Assembly (NCBI GenBank): GCA_002343715.1
Contig: DDSA01000275.1
Span: 1-34,988 of the forward strand
Direction: 5' to 3'
DNA length: 34,988 nucleotides
DNA from: Phycisphaerales bacterium UBA2402
GTDB lineage: Bacteria; Planctomycetota; Phycisphaerae; Phycisphaerales; UBA1924
Positions 17,840 through 26,254 of this stretch are shown here, in pieces (within the stretch, counting starts at the first letter, position 1; every line of letters begins with the position of its first letter). The translations under genes and the position numbers were made by a program. Under the pieces are notes generated by a model that was not told the DNA's origin, did no database searches, and worked only from the letters and a program-made list of their open reading frames with translations.

Positions 17840-19411
17840 ATGCGAACGTTCTTGGGTTTCATCGGCTTGATCGGGCTGTCGGTCGCGGCGCACGGTCAGA
17901 ACTCGGGCGTACTGGGCGGGGGCGGGCCGCTGTTTCCTACTCCCCACGCGGAATGCATCTCTCCAGAACAGCGGGCCGAGGTCGCGGCGGAGATCCGGGC
18001 CTTCGAGGCCGCGGAGGTATCGCCTTATCACCCTCGCGGGCCGGTGGCCTACACCTTTTACCCGATGGCCGGGAACTGGTACCGCGACGCGACCATGGTC
18101 AACTTCGTGGACCTTGATCCCGGCGCGGGGCTGCGCGACTGGGATTGCACCGACTATGTCTACGACGGCCATAACGGGCACGACTATGGCATCCGCGGCT
18201 TTGGCGAGCAGGATGTCGGCGTGCCGATCTTCGCGGCCCTGCCGGGCACGGTGGTCGCCACCCGCGACGGCGAGCCGGATCGAAACACCGTCTGGATGAA
18301 CGTTCCGGCGAACTACGTCGTGCTCCGTCACGCCGGCAACCACTACACCTATTACTGGCACATGAAGCGTTGGAGCGTGGCCGTGTCGGTGGGGCAGGTG
18401 GTTCGCGCGGGCGAGCAGATCGGACAGGTGGGCTCGAGCGGCATCAGCAGCGGGCCGCACCTGCACTTCGAGACCGGGCTGAACGGCGCGGTCTACGAGC
18501 CGTTCGCCGGCGCATGCCGGTCCGGACCCAGCGGGTTTACCAATCAGTACGCGATCGACCGTACCTTCAGGATCACCGAGTTCGGTATCACGCCGACCGA
18601 TCTCTCGACCGTGCCGCCCCCGCCCGAGATGATGCCCCGCACCGGGCACCTGGCCTTCGCCGAGCGGCCGCACTGGTTCTGGCTCTTCGCCAACGCGCTG
18701 CCCGCGAACAGCACCTGGCGCGTCCGCTACATCCGACCCAACGGTTCGCAGGCATTCGACAGCGGCACGGGAACCTTCGGGGGCAATCCCTTCTACCGCA
18801 CCTCGTGGTGGTACTGGTACTTCACCATCAACGACATGGGCACGACGGCGGGGACCTGGCGCATCCGTCTGGACATCAACGGTGCCACGGTGGTCGATGC
18901 GCCCGTCGAGGTTCGACCGACACGCGACCCCGCCTTCAACCGCCCCCCGGCGGCTCTGGCGGGCCTGCGCTTCGACCCGCCCTCGCCCGATCCGGCCGAT
19001 GTGGTTTTCTGCAGGATCGACACGTCGCTTCTGTACGACGACCCGGATTATGACATCGTGCGGTATACCTATGTCTGGACGCTCGACGGCGTGGAGGTGC
19101 GTCGGGTCACGAGCGCAGCGCACGCCGATGCCATCCCCGCCAACTCCGCCGCGCCGGGCGACACGCTGCGGTGCGTGGTCACGCCGACGGACGCACGGGG
19201 GGCGGCGGCGGCCTCCTCGTTCATCACCTACAGCTTCCCCGCCTGCCCCGCGGACTTTAACCGCGACGGCGGCGTCGATGGGGGCGATGTCGAGGCCTTC
19301 TACCTCGCGTGGGAAGTCGCCGACCCCGGCGCGGATGTCAATCAGGACGGCGGGGTCGATGGGGCTGATGTGGAGACGTTCTTCATCGCCTGGGAGGCCG
19401 GCGGGTGCTAG
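17840..19411 (+). CDS. Secreted M23 metallopeptidase with GC-type dockerin tail
   Basis: A 523-residue exported protein. Signal peptide at residues 1-19 (FLGFIGLIGLSVAAHG). The M23/LytM zinc peptidase domain (about 100-215) has all ligands visible: His111 and Asp115 in HNGHDYGI, His174 in YYWHMKRW, and His207/His209 in GPHLHFE. This family cuts peptide cross-links of peptidoglycan or cell-wall proteins. Residues about 235-460 form beta-rich, Ig/PKD-like material (VWTLDGVEVRR, LRCVVTPTDARGAAA). The tail (about 468-523) contains two dockerin-like calcium-binding repeats, ADFNRDGGVDGGDVEAF and ADVNQDGGVDGADVETF, and ends in GGC. This matches the GC-type dockerin tail of Phycisphaerae exported proteins. 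The start has an AAGGAGGG site 8-9 bp upstream. It may be anchored at the cell surface. Confidence 0.9.
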   Translation: MRTFLGFIGLIGLSVAAHGQNSGVLGGGGPLFPTPHAECISPEQRAEVAAEIRAFEAAEVSPYHPRGPVAYTFYPMAGNWYRDATMVNFVDLDPGAGLRDWDCTDYVYDGHNGHDYGIRGFGEQDVGVPIFAALPGTVVATRDGEPDRNTVWMNVPANYVVLRHAGNHYTYYWHMKRWSVAVSVGQVVRAGEQIGQVGSSGISSGPHLHFETGLNGAVYEPFAGACRSGPSGFTNQYAIDRTFRITEFGITPTDLSTVPPPPEMMPRTGHLAFAERPHWFWLFANALPANSTWRVRYIRPNGSQAFDSGTGTFGGNPFYRTSWWYWYFTINDMGTTAGTWRIRLDINGATVVDAPVEVRPTRDPAFNRPPAALAGLRFDPPSPDPADVVFCRIDTSLLYDDPDYDIVRYTYVWTLDGVEVRRVTSAAHADAIPANSAAPGDTLRCVVTPTDARGAAAASSFITYSFPACPADFNRDGGVDGGDVEAFYLAWEVADPGADVNQDGGVDGADVETFFIAWEAGGC

Positions 19412-19428
19412 ATACTCAATCGACCGAA

Positions 19429-20640
19429 TCAAGCGCCGACCCTGCGTATCAGCACGAGCGATTGGTCGTCCAGGCGTTTTCCGTGTGAGCTCGCGAGCAT
19501 CAGCAGTCTCTCCATCACATCGGGGAGCGCGTCTGATGCGCACGATGCGAACGCCGCACGGAACGCGGCCAGCCCGAGTTCCTTCCCCGCCGGGCTTTGG
19601 ACCTCGATCAAACCATCGGTCACGATGAGGAGCGTGTCGCCCAAGCCGACCGCGCACCGGCCCGCGTGGTAGACCTCATCGGATTCGATGCCCAGAGGCA
19701 GGTGTTGGTTGGGCAGGTCGATGACCTCTCCCGTTGATGCCCGAAACACAAGGATGGGCAGATGGCCCGCGAGTGCGTACTGAATGTCACCTTTCGTGCC
19801 GGCACGCACGCAGGCGAACGTGGCGAACATGTTCGGATCGGTGAGGTCCGTCACCACGGCGTTCAGGTCCGTCAGCAGGCCCTCGAGAGTCGTCGCGGCG
19901 CGAAGTCGCATGCGGATCGCGCTCTTGACCATGCCCATGACGATGCCTGCACCCACACCGTGCCCGGAGACATCGGCGACAAAGACATCCAACTCGTCCC
20001 CGTTCTGAAGGGCGTCGATCAGGTCTCCGCCCATCTCGCTGCTTGGCTCTGACCTTCCAAGCACCTGCCACGACCCGGCGGAGATGGTCAACGCGGGTAC
20101 GAGGCGCTTGTGGATGCGCTGGGCCATGTCCACTTCCGTTCGGTAGCGGGTGATGCGGGATTCCTCGGTTCGGATAAAGATGTTGATCAGCACGAACCCC
20201 GCGACCATGCAGGCCAGTGCGGTGGCGGCATGAACGAGCAGCCGTCCCTGGTCGCCCATTCCCGATCCTACCGCCCCAAGCCCCCAGCGCCACAGCGTTG
20301 TGAACAGCAGCGGGGGGCCCGCGGCCTGCAGCAGGATCACCGGCACGAGGAGCCAGTACCGACGCAGAAAGAACGCCGAGGCCCACCCCAGCGCGATGCT
20401 CCCCGACACCACAGCGCACACCAGCCCCATCAGCCAGGGCCACGGGCGGCCCATGACCATCGCGATCAGGCTGCCGATCGGCGCGAATGTGAAGAAAATG
20501 CCCGTGAAAAGCAGGAACGTGCTCTTCCGCGGCGGCACCTCTCGCCGTGGGCTGAGATGGAGTCTGTCAAGGAGCGTTGGCATCGTGCTCGGCGAGCGTA
20601 CGTGCCTGCGGCGGGGCGAGCGTCGCCGCGGCCGCGTCAT
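19429..20640 (-). CDS. Membrane-anchored SpoIIE/PP2C-type Ser/Thr phosphatase
   Basis: A 403-residue protein. An Arg-rich N-terminus (1-38) is followed by about four transmembrane helices (about 40-61, 67-91, 95-117, 133-156), a short linker helix (RYRTEVDMAQRIHKRLVPAL) and a PP2C-like SpoIIE domain (about 190-400). Metal-binding aspartates are visible in EMGGDLIDAL (203-212), VADVSGHGVGAG (221-232) and LIVTDGLIEV. The linker-plus-phosphatase layout matches RsbU-type regulators that dephosphorylate anti-sigma-antagonist proteins or other phosphoproteins. The first ATG (20640) directly follows the permease stop as TAAATG, which suggests coupling. A later ATG at 20583 is possible, since neither has a good ribosome site. 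It could counteract the Ser/Thr kinases encoded nearby, but nothing in the sequence proves a link. Confidence 0.88.
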   Translation of the reverse strand: MTRPRRRSPRRRHVRSPSTMPTLLDRLHLSPRREVPPRKSTFLLFTGIFFTFAPIGSLIAMVMGRPWPWLMGLVCAVVSGSIALGWASAFFLRRYWLLVPVILLQAAGPPLLFTTLWRWGLGAVGSGMGDQGRLLVHAATALACMVAGFVLINIFIRTEESRITRYRTEVDMAQRIHKRLVPALTISAGSWQVLGRSEPSSEMGGDLIDALQNGDELDVFVADVSGHGVGAGIVMGMVKSAIRMRLRAATTLEGLLTDLNAVVTDLTDPNMFATFACVRAGTKGDIQYALAGHLPILVFRASTGEVIDLPNQHLPLGIESDEVYHAGRCAVGLGDTLLIVTDGLIEVQSPAGKELGLAAFRAAFASCASDALPDVMERLLMLASSHGKRLDDQSLVLIRRVGA

Positions 20641-22083
20641 TTATACGCGTGTCGCGCGTTTCCACAGGGCGTACGCCGGCCACCCCGCGCCCAGGACCGC
20701 GAGGTAGCCGCAGGTCCGCAGGTACGGGGGAATCTCGCCTTCTTTCACCGTGGCCGTGAAAGAGTCCCACAGTTGCAGGACGGTCATGCCCGCCGCGGCG
20801 GCGATGAACAGGAGCGGCACGACCGGGTATCCCCAGCAGCGGTAGGGGCGGGGCACATCCGGGAGCAGTTTCCGCAGCCGGAAGAGGGCGATGCCCCCCA
20901 GGCCGTAGAAAATCCACATGGTGAAGACGAACCCGCCCGCCAGGCTCTCGAACTGGCGGAGGAAGATCATGCACAGGCAACTCATCGTGAACTGCACCCA
21001 GAGTGAAACACCAGGGGTTTCGTGGCGGGGGTGGATGCGCCCCAGGAACCGGAAGAGCAGGCCGTCCTGCGCCTGCGCGAAGGTCACGCGCGCGCCGGTC
21101 AGGATCGCGGCGTGCGTCGCGCCCAGCGTCGAGAGGAGCACAAAGGCCGTGACGACCGCGGAGCCGTTGGGGCCGATCAGGCGGGTCATCACGTCGCTGG
21201 CCACGGCCTTGGAGCCGCGCATCTCCTCAAGAGGCAGCACGCGAAGGTACGCGAGGTTGACCAGCACGTACAGGACGATCAGGCCCAGCGTGCCCAGCAG
21301 GAAGATGCGGGGCAGGTTGCGTGTCGGGTCGCGGACTTCTCCCGCGATGGAGCCGATGTCGCTCCAGCCGTCATAGGTCCACAGCACCGCCGCGAGGACG
21401 GGCGCGAGCGCCGCGAGGAGCAGCGGATTCGGGCCGACCGGCGCGGAGGCCGCCGATGTTTCAGCGGCGACCGATGGGGAAGCCGGCGCACCACCAAGTG
21501 CAAACGCCAGCGCGACGATCGCCAGCAGGCACCCGATCTTGATGACCGTCAGGGCCAGGTTGACGAACGACCCCAGCCGCATTCCCAGGTAGTTGATGTA
21601 CGTGAGCACACCAAGCGTGCCGCACACGAGCAGCGTCTTGTGCCACGAGTCGCCGAAGACCGCCTCCAGCCCCGGAGCGCCCGGCACTCGCTGCATGAGC
21701 CACGGGTACAGGTCCGCGCCGCCCAGGGCCGTGAGGTAATCGGCGAAGATGACGCAGATCCCCGCCGCGGCGAGTGGCTTGGTGATGAGCATGTACGTCC
21801 ACCCGAAGATGAACGACACCCGTGGCCCCAGGCCCTGATACAGGAAGTTGTACAGCCCTCCCGAGCGCGGGAACATCACCGCCAGTTCCGCGTAGGTGAG
21901 CGCGCCGAAGAAGCTGAGCAGCCCGCCCACGACCCACGCCGCGATGACCTGCCACGACGACGAGAGGTGCTGGGCGATGCTCGCGGGGGTCGAGTAGATC
22001 CCGCTGCCGACCGTCACGCCGATCATCACCCCCGCGGCGGGGAGGAAGCCGATGGTCCGGGGAAGATCGCGCGGGGCGGGCAC
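20641..22083 (-). CDS. APC-family amino acid permease
   Basis: A 480-residue inner-membrane transporter with about 12 hydrophobic helices. The APC signature at the start (IGFLPAAGVMIGVTVGSGIY, with the GSGIY substrate-binding loop in helix 1) is followed by FFGALTYAELAVMFPRSGG in the helix 2-3 region. Later come LAPVLAAVLWTYDGWSDIG (helix 6 hinge) and GEVRDPTRNLPR. These fit the LAT/APA branch that moves amino acids by proton coupling or exchange; the actual amino acid cannot be told. The ATG at 22083 begins a short cytoplasmic segment (PAPRDLPRT). The gene is directly upstream of, and contiguous with, the SpoIIE-type phosphatase gene, so both are probably one transcript. Confidence 0.92.
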   Translation of the reverse strand: MPAPRDLPRTIGFLPAAGVMIGVTVGSGIYSTPASIAQHLSSSWQVIAAWVVGGLLSFFGALTYAELAVMFPRSGGLYNFLYQGLGPRVSFIFGWTYMLITKPLAAAGICVIFADYLTALGGADLYPWLMQRVPGAPGLEAVFGDSWHKTLLVCGTLGVLTYINYLGMRLGSFVNLALTVIKIGCLLAIVALAFALGGAPASPSVAAETSAASAPVGPNPLLLAALAPVLAAVLWTYDGWSDIGSIAGEVRDPTRNLPRIFLLGTLGLIVLYVLVNLAYLRVLPLEEMRGSKAVASDVMTRLIGPNGSAVVTAFVLLSTLGATHAAILTGARVTFAQAQDGLLFRFLGRIHPRHETPGVSLWVQFTMSCLCMIFLRQFESLAGGFVFTMWIFYGLGGIALFRLRKLLPDVPRPYRCWGYPVVPLLFIAAAAGMTVLQLWDSFTATVKEGEIPPYLRTCGYLAVLGAGWPAYALWKRATRV

Positions 22084-22121
22084 GGGGCAAGACTAGCGCG
22101 GCGGGCAATGCTCTATGGTGA

Positions 22122-23264
22122 CTATTCCCGAGCGTTGGCGGAGCGTAGAAAAACCCGAACATCTATACTACTCACATGCTGCTCAATATATGTTTGGGTA
22201 GCCGTATCGTCCAAATTGCAGAGCTGGTGGACATGTCCGACTTTCTCACTGAGTTCTTTGGCAAGCTCGCGGGGCCAGAGCGTCATTGACATCTGCGTTA
22301 CGCTGGTCCCGCTTTTCTCGGCGATGCGGAGTGTGTTTGCGCCAGCACCCGTTGGAATCCGATCCACAACGATAAATGTCGTGGACGCGTCGGTGTGGCC
22401 TATGGCCTCTATCGAACGAGCGAACCGGCTCAGTTTATCCCGAACGATCTCCGGGTTGCCGATGCCTATGAAACCGATGTCGAAACGAGCAATAATTCCG
22501 GGTCGGATGATCGCCGTAGCATCACACTCGCGCTCGTCCGTCGAGTCTGAAAGCCAAAATACGCGTGAGTTACGTGATCCTGCTCGCCGATTATCAAGGT
22601 GAAAACCAAGGAGAGTTAGCACGCTTCCGAGCACAAGCCGCTCAAAGAGTTTACCATATCTAGATTTGTCTGAACCTCGGATCGTTAGTTCAGCACACCC
22701 GATTGCAGTAAGGATGCGCAAAACATCTGCCCAACCTAAGGTCGGAGAGTCATTAACTGGATCTATGCCGATCCGAAGAGCCATCGAAAGGGGACCAATT
22801 TTCTCTGTCAGGCTCACGGCCGCGAGTGAGATCGCACGGTCGAGCGTTTCACAAAAAGCGTCGAGAGCTCCGATGTCGCTTCGCAACACATTTTGAATAC
22901 CTTTTCCCGTAAGTCCCAACGCCCATTGCGCCGGCCAAGCGTTCTCACGTGTTCCGCCTCTCTGAACTCGGGACGCAGCGAGAGAAGAGAGCCGCCGGAA
23001 AAAATCGGGGTTGAGGCGGTGACCCTTCTCAAACATAGCGAGCACACCGCCGCCAACTTCCGCGATGCGTTGTCGAGTCAGTGGCTCCGTTTGGGTTCTC
23101 ACGTTATGTCCCAGAAGCACTTGCAGGACTGATCGCCGCACAACGTCGGGACCGACACGCTCCAGAAACTCCGCGCCACCCGCGGTGAGTAAATCCGTCA
23201 GCGACGCGGGGAAGAGTCCATCCAGTTCAGCAGAAGCGTTATCCTTCTTCTTCTTCTTCTTCAC
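22122..23264 (-). CDS. Type II restriction endonuclease, CfrBI-like
   Basis: About 380 residues. I read it as the endonuclease of a type II system because it directly follows an N4-cytosine-type methyltransferase gene. It also carries a nuclease-like core: SRYGKLFERLVLGSVLTLLG (an FE-type first acid), RECDATAIIRPG and RFDIGFIGIGNPEIV. I associate this with the CfrBI endonuclease family (C^CWWGG), but that assignment is from memory of family features, and the target site is inferred. A classic PD-(D/E)XK lysine is not obvious. The start is uncertain. GTG at 23264 has a GGAG site 6 bp upstream and is preferred; a TTG at 23282 would overlap the methyltransferase stop as TTGA. The first residues are six lysines coded by a CTT/AAG microsatellite. 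Base composition is more AT-rich than neighbours, pointing to transfer. Confidence 0.7.
   Translation of the reverse strand: MKKKKKKDNASAELDGLFPASLTDLLTAGGAEFLERVGPDVVRRSVLQVLLGHNVRTQTEPLTRQRIAEVGGGVLAMFEKGHRLNPDFFRRLSSLAASRVQRGGTRENAWPAQWALGLTGKGIQNVLRSDIGALDAFCETLDRAISLAAVSLTEKIGPLSMALRIGIDPVNDSPTLGWADVLRILTAIGCAELTIRGSDKSRYGKLFERLVLGSVLTLLGFHLDNRRAGSRNSRVFWLSDSTDERECDATAIIRPGIIARFDIGFIGIGNPEIVRDKLSRFARSIEAIGHTDASTTFIVVDRIPTGAGANTLRIAEKSGTSVTQMSMTLWPRELAKELSEKVGHVHQLCNLDDTATQTYIEQHVSSIDVRVFLRSANARE
23244..23262. repeat. Trinucleotide tract (CTT)6 / (AAG)6 in the endonuclease start
   Basis: Six CTT units plus one C on the plus strand, encoding the poly-lysine run at the N-terminus of the restriction endonuclease. 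Changes in copy number would keep the reading frame. The tract lies immediately after the preferred GTG start, so it may influence translation initiation. Confidence 0.85.
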
Positions 23265-23278
23265 GCACCGCTCCAGGT

Positions 23279-24466
23279 TCAAAGAAGGGTCATGGACGGG
23301 GCGGGTGGCTCGCAGTTAATCCATAATACGTTGTCGGCCTCTTTGCCCAGCCAGTGCTCGCACGAATCACGCATGAGTTGTACGTACTTCGGATTGATTT
23401 CCATCAGCAGAAAACGGCGGCCAAGTCTGGCCGCCGCGGCACCTGTGGAACCCGAGCCAGCGAAAGGGTCGAGAACAACATCATCCTTGAAAGAGTAGTA
23501 AGAGACAACCCGCTCTGCGAGTTCGCGTGGAAAGGGGGCGGGGTGTGCGGAGTTGGTCGCGGGATTGATTCGCCAAATATTTGTTTTCTCGTACCCATCG
23601 GGAATCAGGGATTGTTCAACGAGGGCCGGATCGTGATGATTGCGTATGTGCCAGTCGATTAATCTGTCGGTGCGCTTCCGATAAACCATGACATACTCGG
23701 TTACTGGCACTGCCTTGTATTGGAGAGGGCTCCGGTCAGCGGCGAATCGACGACCTCGGCCCGTTGCCCAACCCGCGCCTTCGGGCTTCACCCAGATGAT
23801 GTCGTCAATAAAGTCAAAGCCCTCCTCGATGAATATCCGGTGGAGATCAAATGGTACGGCTATGCGTTTGGAAGACTCGTTTCGGTGCGTGCGGCGTAGG
23901 AGCACCGGCGACGTGTTCATCACAAAGAACCGGCCCTCCGCAAGTACGCCGTGTGTCTTGCGGATCACAGCGCGCATAAACACCAAATACTCTTCGTACG
24001 CTTCGTACTCGCTGTATTCGGGCCTGGCATTGAAGTACGGCGGCGATGTAAAGACCAAGTCAACGCCCGATCGGGGTGTGTCATCAAGGAGTGCAAGGCA
24101 GTCGCCAAGAGCGATGGTGTTTCGTAGCGGCGAGCGCTTCGGTAAGTCAGTGCGTTCGGCGGTGGGGGCCCTTTTTTCTGACTTGCGGAGCAGCCGCGAT
24201 TCGATCAGTTCCGGGCGAGTCGATTTGCCTTCCAGCACTTCGGTGGTGTAGGCATCGATGACGATCTCGCCGATGCGTTCTTTCCGCGCGCGACGCAGTG
24301 GCACTCGCCAGATGTGATGCCTGTCATCGATCTCTGGAAGGCCCATGTCTGCGGCACGTGCGAGGTTTATCGATTCGAGCCATCGCAACGCGATGTCCTT
24401 AGCTTCCGCTACGGTCCGAACTCGATACGATCGCTTCACCGATACTAGTACACCGTTCTTGGCCAT
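23279..24466 (-). CDS. DNA (cytosine-N4-type) methyltransferase, beta class
   Basis: A 395-residue modification enzyme. The catalytic motif IV TSPPYFNARPEY lies at about 140-151, before the AdoMet-binding motif I DPFAGSGSTG at 333-342. That order defines the beta class, and S/TSPPY is typical of N4-cytosine enzymes. Between them are IIWVKPEGAGWATGRGRRFA and VTEYVMVYRK, which I associate with M.CfrBI-type enzymes. It should protect sites cut by the adjacent endonuclease. The start at 24466 has a GGAG site 5 bp upstream; an in-frame ATG at 24556 lacks support. Residues 1-110 precede the methyltransferase fold and are unusual: SYRVRTVAEAKDIALRWLES and a WRVPL...IGEIVIDAYTTEVLEG segment that look like a separate small alpha/beta domain. 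The gene is AT-richer than its surroundings. Confidence 0.9.
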   Translation of the reverse strand: MAKNGVLVSVKRSYRVRTVAEAKDIALRWLESINLARAADMGLPEIDDRHHIWRVPLRRARKERIGEIVIDAYTTEVLEGKSTRPELIESRLLRKSEKRAPTAERTDLPKRSPLRNTIALGDCLALLDDTPRSGVDLVFTSPPYFNARPEYSEYEAYEEYLVFMRAVIRKTHGVLAEGRFFVMNTSPVLLRRTHRNESSKRIAVPFDLHRIFIEEGFDFIDDIIWVKPEGAGWATGRGRRFAADRSPLQYKAVPVTEYVMVYRKRTDRLIDWHIRNHHDPALVEQSLIPDGYEKTNIWRINPATNSAHPAPFPRELAERVVSYYSFKDDVVLDPFAGSGSTGAAAARLGRRFLLMEINPKYVQLMRDSCEHWLGKEADNVLWINCEPPAPSMTLL

Positions 24467-24679
24467 CGTCACTCCACACGACCGACTCACAGCATACGCC
24501 TTGCCGCTCAGTGCGTTCGCTGACGAAGTCGCGGGGCGTAATCTTCCGCGGATCATAGAGTCCCGCTCTCTGCAAAGCGAATGAGTGGATTTTGAAGCAT
24601 GTCAAATGAGCCGCAAGCCCGATCATCTTCTTTGTTTCGCATGTGACTATCTGCATTCGATTACTCTGCGATACCCCCA

Positions 24680-26167
24680 TCACTCCATCGCCCGCAGAAT
24701 CGCCTCGATATCGTCGGCCACCTTCACCGGCGGGTTGCTCACTCGCCCGCTCGGTCGGCACGCGGAAAGGTCCACCGCCGCGGCTTTGAGGGAGAGGCCG
24801 GTGTGGTAGGCGACCGTGACATCCGGGTCCTTGAGCACGTGCCCGGTCAGGATGCAGACAACCGTTTCGCCCGGGCCGATGACCCCCTCGCGACGCAGGA
24901 GCCTCGCCCCGGCGACCGAAGCGCCCGAGGCCGGCTCGCAGCCGAACCCGTAGCGTCCCACCAGTGCCTTGTGCTCGACGATCTCCTCATCGCTCACGCT
25001 GCGCACCACGCCGTTCATGGCCCACAGCGCCCGCAGCGCCTTGCTCAGGTTCACCGGGCGGTTGATCTCGATGGCGGTGGCGACCGTGTGCGCCCGCTCG
25101 TTCGCGGCGTCCATCCGTGCATACTCGGCGCGGACCGCCTCCCGGTTGTACTCGCCGCGGAAGTCCGCGCCGGGTTTCCAGCGCACGCCGAGTTCGTTGT
25201 GCACGCGGTCGAGCGTGCGCGAGCCGCGGGCCTGGATTACCGCCAGGCGCGGCACGCGGTCGATCAACCCCCACTCGCGCAGCTCGAGAAAAGCCTTGCC
25301 GAAGGCGGAGCAGTTCCCGAGGTTGCCCCCGGGGACGATGATCCAGTCGGGCACGCGCCAGTCCAGCCCCTCGAGCACGCGGTACATGATCGCCTTCTGA
25401 CCTTCCAGGCGGAAGGGGTTGACGGAGTTCATGAGGTAGACCCCCAGTTCGGGCCGGTTCTCGGCGATCTCACGCACGCGCGCGAGGCAGGCGTCGAAGT
25501 CCCCGGCGATCTGGAGCGTGGTCGCCCCGTACTCCAGCGCCTGGCTCAGTTTGCCGTAGGCGATCTTCCCATCACCGATGAAGACGTAGCACCGCGCCCC
25601 CGTGAGCGCGCCGTAGACCGCGAGCGCCGCCGAGGTGTTCCCCGTGCTGGCGCAGGCCACCCGGGTGGCCCCGGCCATCCGCGCGTGGGTGAAGGCCGCG
25701 GCCATGCCGTTGTCCTTGAAACTCCCCGAGGGGTTGAAGCCTTCGTACTGAAGATACAGGTCCTCGCTGCCAAGGCCGATCTCCTTCGCCAGCGCCTCGG
25801 CGCGCTGCAGGTTCGTCCGACCCTCGCCGATGGTCACGAGGCGTGACTCATCGGGGCAGAAGGGCAGGAGTTCGCGGAAGCGCCACACCCCGCTGAAGTC
25901 CAGAGCGCTGGCCGTCGCGATCGTCGCGCCGGCCCCGGCGCGGGACCCCTTCGTCAGGGCACGCCGTTCGATGATGCTCCAGTAGTCGCGCGGGATAAGT
26001 CCTTCACGCTCGTACGCCACATCAAGGAGTTCGCCGCACGCCGGACAGCCCGTCAGCACGCGACCGATGTCGTACGCCCGACCACAGTGGACGTTCAGGC
26101 ACCTCTGTACCGCCTTCACGGGGGGGAAGACCGTCGCCGGGTGGTGGGGGAGTGACTCCGCTGGCAT
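24680..26167 (-). CDS. thrC: Threonine synthase
   Basis: A 495-residue fold-type II PLP enzyme converting O-phospho-L-homoserine to threonine. The PLP lysine is Lys151 in [12 protein letters not shown]. The glycine/serine phosphate-binding loop appears as [14 protein letters not shown], and IVPGGNLGN follows in the middle of the protein. The N-terminus has a zinc-ribbon-like Cys set (Cys23, Cys28, Cys41, Cys44), as in several long bacterial threonine synthases. The C-terminal [12 protein letters not shown] block fits the family. The start ATG at 26167 gives full length; no strong ribosome site is seen. Homoserine kinase and homoserine dehydrogenase genes are not nearby. It lies downstream of, and divergent from, a membrane protein gene. 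A 213-bp AT-rich space separates its end from the methyltransferase gene. Confidence 0.95.
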   Translation of the reverse strand: MPAESLPHHPATVFPPVKAVQRCLNVHCGRAYDIGRVLTGCPACGELLDVAYEREGLIPRDYWSIIERRALTKGSRAGAGATIATASALDFSGVWRFRELLPFCPDESRLVTIGEGRTNLQRAEALAKEIGLGSEDLYLQYEGFNPSGSFKDNGMAAAFTHARMAGATRVACASTGNTSAALAVYGALTGARCYVFIGDGKIAYGKLSQALEYGATTLQIAGDFDACLARVREIAENRPELGVYLMNSVNPFRLEGQKAIMYRVLEGLDWRVPDWIIVPGGNLGNCSAFGKAFLELREWGLIDRVPRLAVIQARGSRTLDRVHNELGVRWKPGADFRGEYNREAVRAEYARMDAANERAHTVATAIEINRPVNLSKALRALWAMNGVVRSVSDEEIVEHKALVGRYGFGCEPASGASVAGARLLRREGVIGPGETVVCILTGHVLKDPDVTVAYHTGLSLKAAAVDLSACRPSGRVSNPPVKVADDIEAILRAME

Positions 26168-26254
26168 GGTTCAATGTATGTGAGGTGTGACAGGCGTGGG
26201 TATCGGAGACTGGTCCCGTTACATCGGCCCTCTACCCTCTCATCATCACGCCCG

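Noticed and set aside
16922..19657. A 911-codon open frame on the minus strand across rpsR, the GAF gene and the M23 peptidase
   Set aside because: It overlaps three genes with clear family motifs. Its composition (RRGG, HRVKG-like runs) is typical of a reverse-strand artefact in GC-rich DNA.
21022..22602. A 526-codon plus-strand open frame across the permease and endonuclease
   Set aside because: It spans two genes and a composition boundary and carries no motif, so it is a chance frame.
24577..24605. TTGACA on the minus strand upstream of the methyltransferase as a promoter
   Set aside because: The -35 hexamer is perfect, but at 17-18 bp the downstream hexamer is ATTCGC or TTCGCT, far from TATAAT. 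Kept only as a possibility.
24399..24761. A 120-codon minus-strand frame between the methyltransferase and thrC as a controller gene
   Set aside because: It overlaps both neighbours, lacks a helix-turn-helix and has no ribosome site.
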